A stretch of 45,423 bases of DNA. It comes from Pseudomonadota bacterium. Lineage in GTDB: Bacteria > Pseudomonadota > Alphaproteobacteria > SHVZ01. Under the pieces are notes generated by a model. The model made no database searches and had not been told where the DNA came from. It saw nothing but the letters and a program-made list of their open reading frames with translations. Location: positions 1 through 45,423 of the forward strand of contig JACQAG010000036.1 of the NCBI GenBank assembly GCA_016195085.1. Reading direction: 5' to 3'. Of this stretch, positions 39,243 to 45,423 are shown piece after piece (the stretch's first letter is position 1; each line of letters begins with the position of its first letter). The position numbers and the translations under genes were made by a program.

Positions 39243-40439
39243 ATGCCCGAGGGAATCCACGGCACGCCGAATCCGGACGGCGAGCACATACTGCTCCAGC
39301 CGATCCCCCGCCCGCCCTTCGATTGCATCGCCTTGCTGCTGCAGGGGGGCGGCGCCTTGGGCGCCTATCAGGGCGGAGTCTACGAGGCCCTGGCCGAGGC
39401 GGCGCTGGAGCCCGATTGGGTCGCCGGCATCTCGATCGGCGCCATCAACGCCGCCATCATCGCCGGCAACGCCCCGGAGCGGCGGCTGGAGCGGCTTCGC
39501 CAGTTCTGGCATCTGATCAACACCGACCGTTTCTGGTTCGCCGATAACGGGCTTGCTTCCGTCTTCCTCCAAGGCGATGCCGCCCGCCAGCAGCTGAGCC
39601 AGATGCATGCGGCGCTGGCGGTGTTCGATGGTGTCTCCGACTTCTTCGCGCCCCGGCTGCCGCCGCCTTGGCTGCAGCCCTCGGGGACGTTGGAGGCGAC
39701 CAGCTTCTACGATTGCAAGCCGCTCAAGGCGACGTTGGAGCGCCTGGTCGATTTCGATCGCCTGAATGCCGGCCCGATGCGGCTCAGCATCGGCGCGGTC
39801 AACATCCGCAGCGGCAATTTCGTCTATTTCGACACCACCACCCATCGCATCGGCCCCGAGCATGTAATGGCGAGCGGCGCCCTGCCGCCGGGGTTTCCCC
39901 CGGTGGAGATCGAGGGCGAGTTCTATTGGGATGGCGGGCTGGTCTCGAACACGCCGTTGCAATGGATGATCGACTCCGGGCCGCGCCAGGACACGCTCGC
40001 CTTCCAGGTGGATCTGTGGAGCGCGCTGGGCGAGGTGCCGCGCAACCTGGCCGAGGTTTTCACCCGCGAGAAGGAGATCCGCTATTCCAGCCGCACCCGC
40101 GCCGTCACCGACTACGTGAAGAAGCTGCAGGCCGTGCGCTGCGCGCTCGCGGGCTTGCTCAAGGATCTGCCCGACGCGCACAAGGGGAGCCCGGAGGCGG
40201 CCCTCCTCGCAGAGTTCGCCGACAACAAGGTCACTAACATCGCGCATCTCATCTACCGGGCGCAGAACTACGAGGGCTACTCGAAGGATTTCGATTTCTC
40301 GCGCCTGGCGATGACCGAGCATTGGCGTGCCGGCTACTACGACACGGTGAGGACGCTCCGCCATCCCGAAGTGCTGCAGCGCCCCAAGGATATCCAAGGC
40401 GTGCGCACCTTCGATGTCGCCCATGACGGGCAGGGATGA
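39243..40439 (+). CDS. Patatin-like phospholipase
   Basis: A 398-residue patatin-family lipid acyl hydrolase. The oxyanion motif is LLQGGGALGAYQGG (residues 33-45), the nucleophile is S64 in GISIG, and the second catalytic residue is D230 in YWDGGLVSN. The C-terminal 150 residues (DUF3734-type) contain YSSRTRAVTDYVKKLQAVRC and HWRAGYYDTVRTLRHPE, typical of the group sometimes linked to polyhydroxybutyrate metabolism. No signal peptide is seen, so it should act in the cytoplasm. A start at 39243 follows the second palindrome by 16 bases. It is the last gene with the high-GC signature before the lower-GC region. Confidence 0.94.
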   Translation: MPEGIHGTPNPDGEHILLQPIPRPPFDCIALLLQGGGALGAYQGGVYEALAEAALEPDWVAGISIGAINAAIIAGNAPERRLERLRQFWHLINTDRFWFADNGLASVFLQGDAARQQLSQMHAALAVFDGVSDFFAPRLPPPWLQPSGTLEATSFYDCKPLKATLERLVDFDRLNAGPMRLSIGAVNIRSGNFVYFDTTTHRIGPEHVMASGALPPGFPPVEIEGEFYWDGGLVSNTPLQWMIDSGPRQDTLAFQVDLWSALGEVPRNLAEVFTREKEIRYSSRTRAVTDYVKKLQAVRCALAGLLKDLPDAHKGSPEAALLAEFADNKVTNIAHLIYRAQNYEGYSKDFDFSRLAMTEHWRAGYYDTVRTLRHPEVLQRPKDIQGVRTFDVAHDGQG

Positions 40440-40653
40440 GGGGGAGGAGGTGGCGAAAGCGGCCTTTCTGTCCCTCTCCCTTTGGGGGCTTTGCACATAA
40501 TGACCATGAATAACCCAATTTCCTGTGCAGCACGCAATTCTGCACAAAAACCCTCTCTGGGTAACATCTAGCATGGGAGTGATTGATACCCCATTCCGTT
40601 GGCGGGCAAACTACAGTGCGAAAGGCTTTCTAGCTCGCATCATGGAGTTTCCG
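40440..40653. other. Boundary between high-GC core and lower-GC island
   Basis: Composition changes here from strongly GC-rich to nearly balanced. The stretch holds an inverted repeat, TGTGCAG (40524-40530) with CTGCACA (40540-40546), followed by an A-run. No tRNA, integrase or repeated attachment sequence is visible. The reading frame of the protease gene is open back to 40525, but the upstream part lacks a ribosome binding site. Confidence 0.5.
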
Positions 40654-41535
40654 ATGCCACGGATACCGAATGATTTTCTGGAACTGGTGTTCTTTCTATA
40701 TCCGTCTAAGGAAGCAGCCAAGAAGGGGGAGGCATTTGGTGGAAGCGGCTTCTTTACAAGTATCCCATCAAATACCGACGCTAACCTGAGCCATGTCTAT
40801 GCGGTGACCAACAGGCACCTGATCGAAGATGGTCATACGGTTATACGGATCAACACCAATGCCGGCGGACGGAGCTACGTTGAAACTCAGAAGGCAGATT
40901 GGAAATTCGACCAGGACGATGATCTGTGCGTGATACCAGTTGCCATCGATGAGCATCATACCTATCGAGCGCTTTCACGGAGCAGCTATCTCGACCAGAC
41001 CACAATTGATTTGTGGAACATTGGTCCTGGTGATGACGTATTCATGATCGGACGCTTCATCAACCGAGATGGAGCACCACAAAATTCCCCATCTATCCGT
41101 TTCGGCAATATCTCAATCATGCACAAGGAAAAAGTGAAGCATCAGCGGCTTGGTCATTGGCAGGAGAATATCTCCGTTGAGATGAGGTCCATTGGCGGTT
41201 ACAGCGGCTCACCCGTGTTTGTAACTGTTCCTCCGTTTTCGGTGCGACCCGATAAGAATGAGATCTCCCAGGAATCACGTATATGGCTTCTGGGTGTGGA
41301 TTGGGGGCATGTACGAACGCGCGAGCCAGTGATGTTCAAGGGCAGTGAGACACATCATCCCGAAGGCTTGTATGTCGAATACAACACCGGCATGGCCAAT
41401 GTGGTGCCTGCATGGCGATTGACGAAATTGCTTGATATACCGCAGTTCTCATTCGGTAGAGATCAATGGGACCAGGACGAGGCAGAGAGACGCAAATATC
41501 TTGCACCTGCTGACGTATGCGGCACCACACAATGA
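40654..41535 (+). CDS. Trypsin-like serine peptidase
   Basis: A 293-residue chymotrypsin-fold protease. The catalytic triad can be placed as H55 (AVTNRHLIE), D90 (QDDDLCVIPV) and S184 (IGGYSGSPVFV). The substrate-binding GGSGFF at residues 29-34 leads the fold. There is no signal peptide or PDZ domain, so it is a cytosolic stand-alone protease. The start at 40654 is favoured because GGAG lies 6 bases upstream; ATG codons at 40642 and 40573 would give longer forms. Base composition is lower in GC than the preceding core genes. It converges on the membrane coiled-coil gene. Cytosolic trypsin-like proteins of this kind are frequent in accessory and defence-rich regions (general knowledge); the target is unknown. 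Confidence 0.9.
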   Translation: MPRIPNDFLELVFFLYPSKEAAKKGEAFGGSGFFTSIPSNTDANLSHVYAVTNRHLIEDGHTVIRINTNAGGRSYVETQKADWKFDQDDDLCVIPVAIDEHHTYRALSRSSYLDQTTIDLWNIGPGDDVFMIGRFINRDGAPQNSPSIRFGNISIMHKEKVKHQRLGHWQENISVEMRSIGGYSGSPVFVTVPPFSVRPDKNEISQESRIWLLGVDWGHVRTREPVMFKGSETHHPEGLYVEYNTGMANVVPAWRLTKLLDIPQFSFGRDQWDQDEAERRKYLAPADVCGTTQ

Positions 41536-41628
41536 AGTTTGATCCTCGCTCACAAAAACACTCCAATCACCCGAAGCCTGGCAGAGGACGCGACCTGCCA
41601 TGGGCTGGTTAAGCATCAGTGGGGATCT

Positions 41629-42387
41629 TTACGGCTTTGCTCCGATCAAGACGCGAAGCTTGGAATTCTCACCACCTGGTCCATTATACGAATTAGATGG
41701 CTGCTCACCGATTGGGTATGGTTCCCATGGCACTGCATCCAAACCAACTGTATGGAAAGCTGTTACAAGCGTGGATACGGCTGCTTGGATATTGGGAGAT
41801 GCATCTGTCTCACAACGCACCAAAATTCCACCAAAAACTGCTCCGGCGCCAAATGGAGTTAGAATTCTCACAGTCGCACCGGCTGCTTTTAAGGCATTAG
41901 CAATTTCGTGGCTTAATGGTGCTGCATCAGGACTAAGCCCCTCATACACAACTAGGTCGATGCCAATTCCAGCTAAGGCGGTTAATTGGCTGGCCAATTG
42001 GTCTGTGCGTGCTGGCCCGAGAGATCGTGGTGCCAGTTTGATTTCTAGTTTAAGCCGCGCAAGACGCTCAGATTCGGCTTTTTCGTTTGCTTCGGCTGCA
42101 TGCAACTCCGCTTGGGCAATAGCTGCCCGCGCCAGTTCCGCTTCCTTATTCAAAATGGCCGTTTGCAATACCGCGTGGCTCGCGTCGAGTTGTGCCGAGG
42201 CGAGATCGCGTTTCAAAAAATCTTCCTTTACGTTGCCCATCCAAACAACAAGGACCGTAACAACGGCAACAGTCGCAAGGCTAATGATGAGCGCAATATT
42301 TGCAACATCATATATCCAGATTGCCCAGGCTTCTGATGGCCACATTTTTATATCCCCATGGCTCCCACTCGGTTCGATTGTGGTCAT
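41629..42387 (-). CDS. Membrane-anchored coiled-coil protein with C-terminal domain of unknown function
   Basis: A 252-residue protein. One membrane helix lies at about residues 29-50 (ANIALIISLATVAVVTVLVVW). It is followed by a coiled coil at about 55-118 rich in Ala/Glu/Lys (LNKEAELARAAIAQAELHAA). A compact alpha/beta domain occupies about 120-252 (PRSLGPARTDQLASQLTALA, then IGIDLVVYEG, HEIANALKAAGATVRILTPF) and ends in VLIGAKP. The same order (anchor, coiled coil, domain ending near VG-x-KP) occurs in uncharacterised bacterial proteins, from memory and unverified. The start may be 42387 or the ATG at 42345, which has GGGG 8 bases upstream. The gene is in the low-GC island and converges on the protease gene. 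Confidence 0.85.
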   Translation of the reverse strand: MTTIEPSGSHGDIKMWPSEAWAIWIYDVANIALIISLATVAVVTVLVVWMGNVKEDFLKRDLASAQLDASHAVLQTAILNKEAELARAAIAQAELHAAEANEKAESERLARLKLEIKLAPRSLGPARTDQLASQLTALAGIGIDLVVYEGLSPDAAPLSHEIANALKAAGATVRILTPFGAGAVFGGILVRCETDASPNIQAAVSTLVTAFHTVGLDAVPWEPYPIGEQPSNSYNGPGGENSKLRVLIGAKP

Positions 42388-42485
42388 TTTGTTGTCCAGC
42401 GGTTTTGTTTTTTGGAAATTGATTGTGAGAATGTGGGGGCGAAATAAAGGTGGTGGTTAGCGAGTGCTACCCCCATCAGCCCATT

Positions 42486-43724
42486 CTAGGCTGCTTTGGC
42501 CCTCGTCTCGAAATTCAGATCCAATCCGAATTCGTAGACGGTCTGGATGAGGCAGCAGATGTTATGGCAGAGGATCTTGCAGAGAACCTCATTGGCCATC
42601 GCTGTCTCTGTCTTGCTCCGAACGTCATCCCGGAACTTGCTCTTGATCATCATGACCGTGCTCTCGACATTCGAGCGCTGGTGATAGTGGGAAAGGAATT
42701 CAGACCGATTCAAATGGAAAAAATGGAATGCCTTCTCCCACAATCCACCAGCCTTGCCGGTGTGGTTGGATTTGAAAGGGATGTATGCGGTTGCTCCATG
42801 GGTAGCGATGGCCTTGTGGTTGTTGACGCTCCCATACGCTTTGTCAGCCATCACCTCACGGACATCGAAATTCTTCGCGGTCGTATCCAGCAAGCTAGGC
42901 AAGACCGGAGAGTCCTGGGCATCACGCTCATGGATCTCGATTGCCGTGACGATGTTGGTGTTGACGCCACACATCATGTGCGCCTTGACCCAGTCATGCT
43001 CGCGCTTGTCCCACTTCCGGTACTTCTTATCGAACCAGGGAACGAAGCGATTGGTGGTGAAGCCAGTCGAGTCCACGGCGAAGTTGGTTTCCAGAGCCTT
43101 CAACGGCAATGCGCTGGTCTGGATCAGGTTGAGGAGGATCGGCGTCAGATCGGGCTTCTCTAGATAGTTGAAAATCGAATTGAAGTGGGGGACCTTGGTC
43201 ATGTATCCGCGCCCATAGGCATCGCGGAGATCGGACATGAAGCGCCGTCCAGATACGGTCGAGTAGACCTTGAATGTCGTGGCGAACACCATGTCGGCCA
43301 ATGAGAGCCTGGGGCGTCCCATCTGCTGCTCCGGTTCCTCGATGCCCTGGCACAGATCGAACAAGAGGGATTGGAATTCGTGCTTCTCATTCGTCTGGGC
43401 AGCGTTGTAGGCAGCCCAATCCTGTGGATAGGTCTTTCTGGTCGCCTTGGTGACCGTGACCCTCTCTGTGATGGTCGTTGAACCATCGGCATGGGTCTCA
43501 CGCTGGATCACGTATTGGACCGCGTAGATATGCTTGCACCTGAGTCCGGTCTCTTCATGGTCAGGGCATGTGCAATGGGGGTTCATCGGATCTGGGCAGA
43601 CGGTATAGCGCCGGTTGCCTGATTGTGATGGGACCAGCCAGATCGATCCCTTCTGGGTGAGCTTGCACATGGCGGCAATTGCCATGCCCAGTTGCTCTCT
43701 CGGTTGTCCTTGCCAGTCGTGCAT
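42486..43724 (-). CDS. DDE transposase with N-terminal SWIM zinc finger
   Basis: A 412-residue transposase. A SWIM-type zinc finger (C51, C53, C63 and H65 in HCTCPDHEETGLRCKHIYAV) precedes an RNase H-like DDE domain of the IS4/IS5 superfamily. Catalytic residues are D218 (FAVDSTGF), D294 (VMADKAYGS) and E354 (QRSNVESTVMM). The C-terminal ALCKILCHN-like block (NEVLCKILCHNICCLIQTVY) is typical of these transposases. The ATG at 43724 is set by AAAGGTG 7 bases upstream. The frame is intact. No convincing terminal inverted repeats or target duplication were found, so the ends of the element are undefined. An 8-base match (CCCATCAG at 42472 and its complement at 43829) is too short to rely on. Confidence 0.92.
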   Translation of the reverse strand: MHDWQGQPREQLGMAIAAMCKLTQKGSIWLVPSQSGNRRYTVCPDPMNPHCTCPDHEETGLRCKHIYAVQYVIQRETHADGSTTITERVTVTKATRKTYPQDWAAYNAAQTNEKHEFQSLLFDLCQGIEEPEQQMGRPRLSLADMVFATTFKVYSTVSGRRFMSDLRDAYGRGYMTKVPHFNSIFNYLEKPDLTPILLNLIQTSALPLKALETNFAVDSTGFTTNRFVPWFDKKYRKWDKREHDWVKAHMMCGVNTNIVTAIEIHERDAQDSPVLPSLLDTTAKNFDVREVMADKAYGSVNNHKAIATHGATAYIPFKSNHTGKAGGLWEKAFHFFHLNRSEFLSHYHQRSNVESTVMMIKSKFRDDVRSKTETAMANEVLCKILCHNICCLIQTVYEFGLDLNFETRAKAA

Positions 43725-43751
43725 TTTGATCACCTTTCTGTATACCAATAT

Positions 43752-43780
43752 TATATACTACAGAGAGATTGAATTGACAA
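43752..43780 (-). promoter_or_regulatory. Promoter of the transposase gene
   Basis: On the leftward strand TTGTCA (43775-43780) and TATATA (43752-43757) are separated by 17 bases, close to the sigma-70 consensus. The promoter ends 27 bases before the transposase start codon in a strongly AT-rich intergenic region. Confidence 0.6.
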
Positions 43781-43831
43781 GAACAATAGTATATAGTGTC
43801 CTTATATAATTTGGAGGGATGAGGTTCTCTG

Positions 43832-44032
43832 ATGGGCGATCCTATTGAGCAAGTGATTGGAATGGTTATGCTTCCCGGCTGTAGGTGCCGGTGCGGGCAT
43901 GAATGGCTATCCAGGGATAAGGGCGAGAAGCCTAGGGTATGCCCTAAGTGCAAGACGCCCAATTGGGACCGGCCGAAGCAGTTCAGCCGACCAGATCTGG
44001 TAGATAAATATGAGAAGGAAGGAAATTTATAA
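43832..44032 (+). CDS. Small zinc-ribbon protein
   Basis: A 66-residue protein with four paired cysteines: CRC at about residues 17-21 (GCRCRCGHEW) and CPKC at about 37-40 (PRVCPKCKTPNWDRP), the layout of a zinc ribbon. The C-terminus is charged (FSRPDLVDKYEKEGNL). Proteins with 'RC-x-C-GHEW...CPKCK' are common small ribbons without assigned function in accessory DNA. GAGG lies 7 bases before the ATG. It diverges from the transposase. The next small ORF starts just after it. Confidence 0.8.
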   Translation: MGDPIEQVIGMVMLPGCRCRCGHEWLSRDKGEKPRVCPKCKTPNWDRPKQFSRPDLVDKYEKEGNL

Positions 44033-44051
44033 GATAATGAAGGATATAAAA

Positions 44052-44351
44052 ATGAACTCTATTGAAGAAGAATCTCATATGTTATCAGATGAAGAGATTG
44101 AAAGTCTAGATCTTTCTAAGTTTACACTAGAATATCTTTCCCTTGGCATGCCAGGATGGCCCTCGGCTGATATATCTATTTCTTATCATTTACCGCCAAC
44201 AGCCGATCCAAAATTGCTGTTATCCCGTTTGAAAAAACAGCAATTAGCTGGTTTGAAACCCGCGTTACCTCCTGTCGAATTGTTACATTCGGATCCTCGT
44301 GTTCCAGTACCCCAACAGCGGCGTCGCAAGAAGCACATCGCAAAATCTTAA
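44052..44351 (+). CDS. Hypothetical small protein overlapping an opposite-strand gene
   Basis: A 99-residue open frame. The N-terminal half is acidic (MNSIEEESHMLSDEEIESLD, then LSKFTLEYLSLGMPGWPSAD) and looks protein-like. The C-terminal half lies over the antisense of the zinc-ribbon gene at 44176-44433 and is basic (QQRRRKKHIAKS). AAGGA is placed 7 bases before the ATG at 44052, which argues for translation. Both strands cannot easily be coding here, so I rate it low. If real, it ends inside its neighbour. Confidence 0.38.
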   Translation: MNSIEEESHMLSDEEIESLDLSKFTLEYLSLGMPGWPSADISISYHLPPTADPKLLLSRLKKQQLAGLKPALPPVELLHSDPRVPVPQQRRRKKHIAKS

Positions 44352-44433
44352 TTGGGAATTTTGCTCCAGCCACTTGTTCGGTGCTGATCGCGAACCCTGT
44401 TTCTTTGCAATACGGGCATTTTGGCTTTGCCAT
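44176..44433 (-). CDS. Small zinc-ribbon protein
   Basis: An 85-residue protein with a classical two-knuckle zinc ribbon: CPYC at residues 6-9 and CASC at about 33-36 (LRCASCDAAVGVLEHED). The rest is predicted helical (VTRVSNQLIAVFSNGITAIL). Similar ribbons are found as hypothetical proteins in many bacteria. The cysteine pattern and length make this strand the better reading where it overlaps the plus-strand frame. The start at 44433 has weak upstream purines (GAAAG). Confidence 0.8.
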   Translation of the reverse strand: MAKPKCPYCKETGFAISTEQVAGAKFPIKILRCASCDAAVGVLEHEDPNVTIRQEVTRVSNQLIAVFSNGITAILDRLLAVNDKK

Positions 44434-44588
44434 GGTTTTCTTTCCTAGATTGTTTACCTATTAGGACTTCTCCCACATTATTCCATTAGGTTTTCAATTC
44501 TGCCCTACTGTAGAAAACTGCCATAGCCCTTCAAATCCTACTCCCTTATCGTAGATGACGAGCGTCACGGAATCGACCGGAGGTGGCC

Positions 44589-45302
44589 ATGGGCCAGAGA
44601 TGGTTGGTTGCTGGCATTGTTGTGCTGGGCGTTCTGATGGTGCCGTCAGCACATGCTCAGCAAAATCCCTTTGGGGCGCTTCTCCAAAACCTGCAGAAGC
44701 AATTGGAGGAAGGGCAACCTCAACAGGGAGCACCTAATAAACCTGCGGAAGCGCGGCCTGGCTCACAGACAAATGATTCTTGTGAGGCATCATATGAGGC
44801 GCGCCAGTACAAGGCCGCCGTCTCCTGTTGGCGTAATCTGGCCGATAACGGAGATGCGCGTGCGCAAACACGGCTTGGTGAAAGCTACTTTGAAGAAAAG
44901 GGAGTCTCATTACCGAGCGAGTGGCAAGAGCATGCTGAGGCGGTTAAATGGTTTAGGAAAGCCGCAGACCAGGGATACGCAAGAGCACAAGGCGATCTCG
45001 GTTTAATGCTGAGACATGGGAAAGGGACGGCGCGGGATTATCCGCAAGCATTGATGTGGTTCCAAAAGGCTGCGGACCAGGGATACGCAAGCGCCCAATA
45101 TAACTTAGGACAGATGTACGAAGATGGTTTGGGAGTTCAAAAAGATGAAGATACTGCTTTGCAATGGTATAAAAAAGCAGCCGACCAAGGATATAAAAAT
45201 GCAGTTGTAGCGTTTCAGGAATTGCAACATAAACAGCAGAAGGCTCAGCAGGAAAAACAAAAGACGGCATCAAATGTGAAAGTCGCCATAGAAACAAAGT
45301 AA
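44589..45302 (+). CDS. Secreted Sel1-repeat protein
   Basis: A 237-residue exported protein. The signal peptide MGQRWLVAGIVVLGVLMVPS plus AHA is probably cut before QQN. A Gln/Pro-rich spacer (about residues 24-60) precedes three to four Sel1-like repeats at about residues 70-215: AAVSCWRNLADNGDARAQTR, AVKWFRKAADQGYARAQGDL, ALMWFQKAADQGYASAQYNL and ALQWYKKAADQGYKNAVVAF. Sel1 repeats are helical scaffolds for protein binding in the envelope or in host interaction. The C-terminus is a charged Gln/Lys helix. GGAGG 5 bases before the ATG at 44589 decides the start over the GTG at 44583. Confidence 0.93.
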   Translation: MGQRWLVAGIVVLGVLMVPSAHAQQNPFGALLQNLQKQLEEGQPQQGAPNKPAEARPGSQTNDSCEASYEARQYKAAVSCWRNLADNGDARAQTRLGESYFEEKGVSLPSEWQEHAEAVKWFRKAADQGYARAQGDLGLMLRHGKGTARDYPQALMWFQKAADQGYASAQYNLGQMYEDGLGVQKDEDTALQWYKKAADQGYKNAVVAFQELQHKQQKAQQEKQKTASNVKVAIETK

Positions 45303-45375
45303 GCGGTGTTTTGGCGACGGGTAGATGAAGCTTGCGCAGCCAGCATCATCGCACCGTGCGCTTCCGGTGCTGGGA

Positions 45376-45423
45376 TCAGGGCGGTTTTCCGCAACACTTC
45401 TTGAACTTCTTTCCCGAGCCGCA
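45376..45423 (-). CDS. C-terminal end of a SEC-C motif protein (partial)
   Basis: Only the last 15 codons are inside the window. They encode CGSGKKFKKCCGKPP, the second half of the SEC-C zinc-binding motif (C-x-C-x8-C-C/H). The motif occurs at the end of SecA, UPF0149/YecA proteins and many small proteins. The rest of the gene lies to the right. The identity beyond the motif is unknown. Confidence 0.75.
   Translation of the reverse strand, partial: CGSGKKFKKCCGKPP

Noticed and set aside
40440-40653. tRNA or attachment site at the island boundary
   Set aside because: No cloverleaf, direct repeat or integrase gene could be found within the window.
43774-43810. Promoter for the zinc-ribbon gene from TTGACA (43774) and TATAAT (43805)
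   Set aside because: The spacing is 25 bases, too long for a sigma-70 promoter. The same region read leftward gives a better spaced promoter for the transposase.
42472-43836. CCCATCAG and its complement as terminal repeats of the transposase element
   Set aside because: Only 8 bases match, there is no target duplication, and the right copy covers the start codon of a neighbouring gene. Chance is a good explanation.

Overview
The window is a stretch of a GC-rich alphaproteobacterial chromosome, most likely from the Rhodospirillales or a close relative. This is inferred from gene content, not from a marker search. The signs are a TrcR (DUF1013) regulator, a DUF1192 protein, a COQ9-family protein beside def and rpsU, a sigma-E/ChrR pair, an IalB-like secreted protein, a TIGR02444 protein, a cysteine-free L31, purE-purK and motA. 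Coding is dense on both strands, with many 4-base ATGA overlaps. No rRNA, tRNA or CRISPR array was seen.

Layout: 0-2 kb has a palindromic repeat cut by the window edge, a small unknown protein, a short ArfA-like ribosome-rescue ORF and an RRM RNA-binding protein. From 2 to 5.2 kb a leftward run encodes a FAH-family enzyme, a cyclic-nucleotide-binding protein, a SAM hydroxide adenosyltransferase and a sugar epimerase. At 5.4-6.4 kb there is a gutted aldehyde dehydrogenase gene and an SDR. From 6.4 to 13.7 kb come a secreted hydrolase, a winged-helix regulator coupled to a membrane protein, DedA, a Bax-inhibitor-1 homologue, RlmN, an IalB-like protein, the ECF sigma/ChrR pair and L31. From 13.8 to 26.6 kb the genes are mostly metabolic: MetY-type sulfhydrylase, quinone oxidoreductase, TrcR, a propionyl-CoA synthetase/desaturase/SDR/VOC operon, a DUF2283/DUF4258-like pair and an acyl-CoA ligase. 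From 26.7 to 30 kb a leftward operon (DUF1127, GFA, GST, epoxide-hydrolase-like) diverges from a GcvA-like LysR regulator and looks like a glutathione-linked detoxification unit. From 30 to 40.4 kb are ubiX, two DUF465 proteins, an unknown 368-residue protein directly before purE-purK, an orphan motA, a membrane cytochrome c, coq9, def, rpsU, a GNAT and a patatin phospholipase.

From about 40.5 kb to the right end the base composition falls clearly and gene style changes. This part holds a trypsin-like protease, a membrane coiled-coil protein with an uncharacterised C-terminal domain, a DDE transposase with an N-terminal SWIM zinc finger, small zinc-ribbon proteins, a secreted Sel1-repeat protein and the end of a SEC-C protein. 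It reads as horizontally acquired accessory DNA. No integrase, attachment site or complete known defence system was recognised.

Three sets of palindromic repeats stand out: a C/G-rich element at the left edge that recurs inside the 3' end of def, a tandem pair of 59-base hairpins between motA and the cytochrome gene, and a tandem pair upstream of the patatin gene. I did not find a clearly new multi-gene system. The best leads are the low-GC island, the unknown gene before purE, the LysR-linked detoxification operon and the repeat families.
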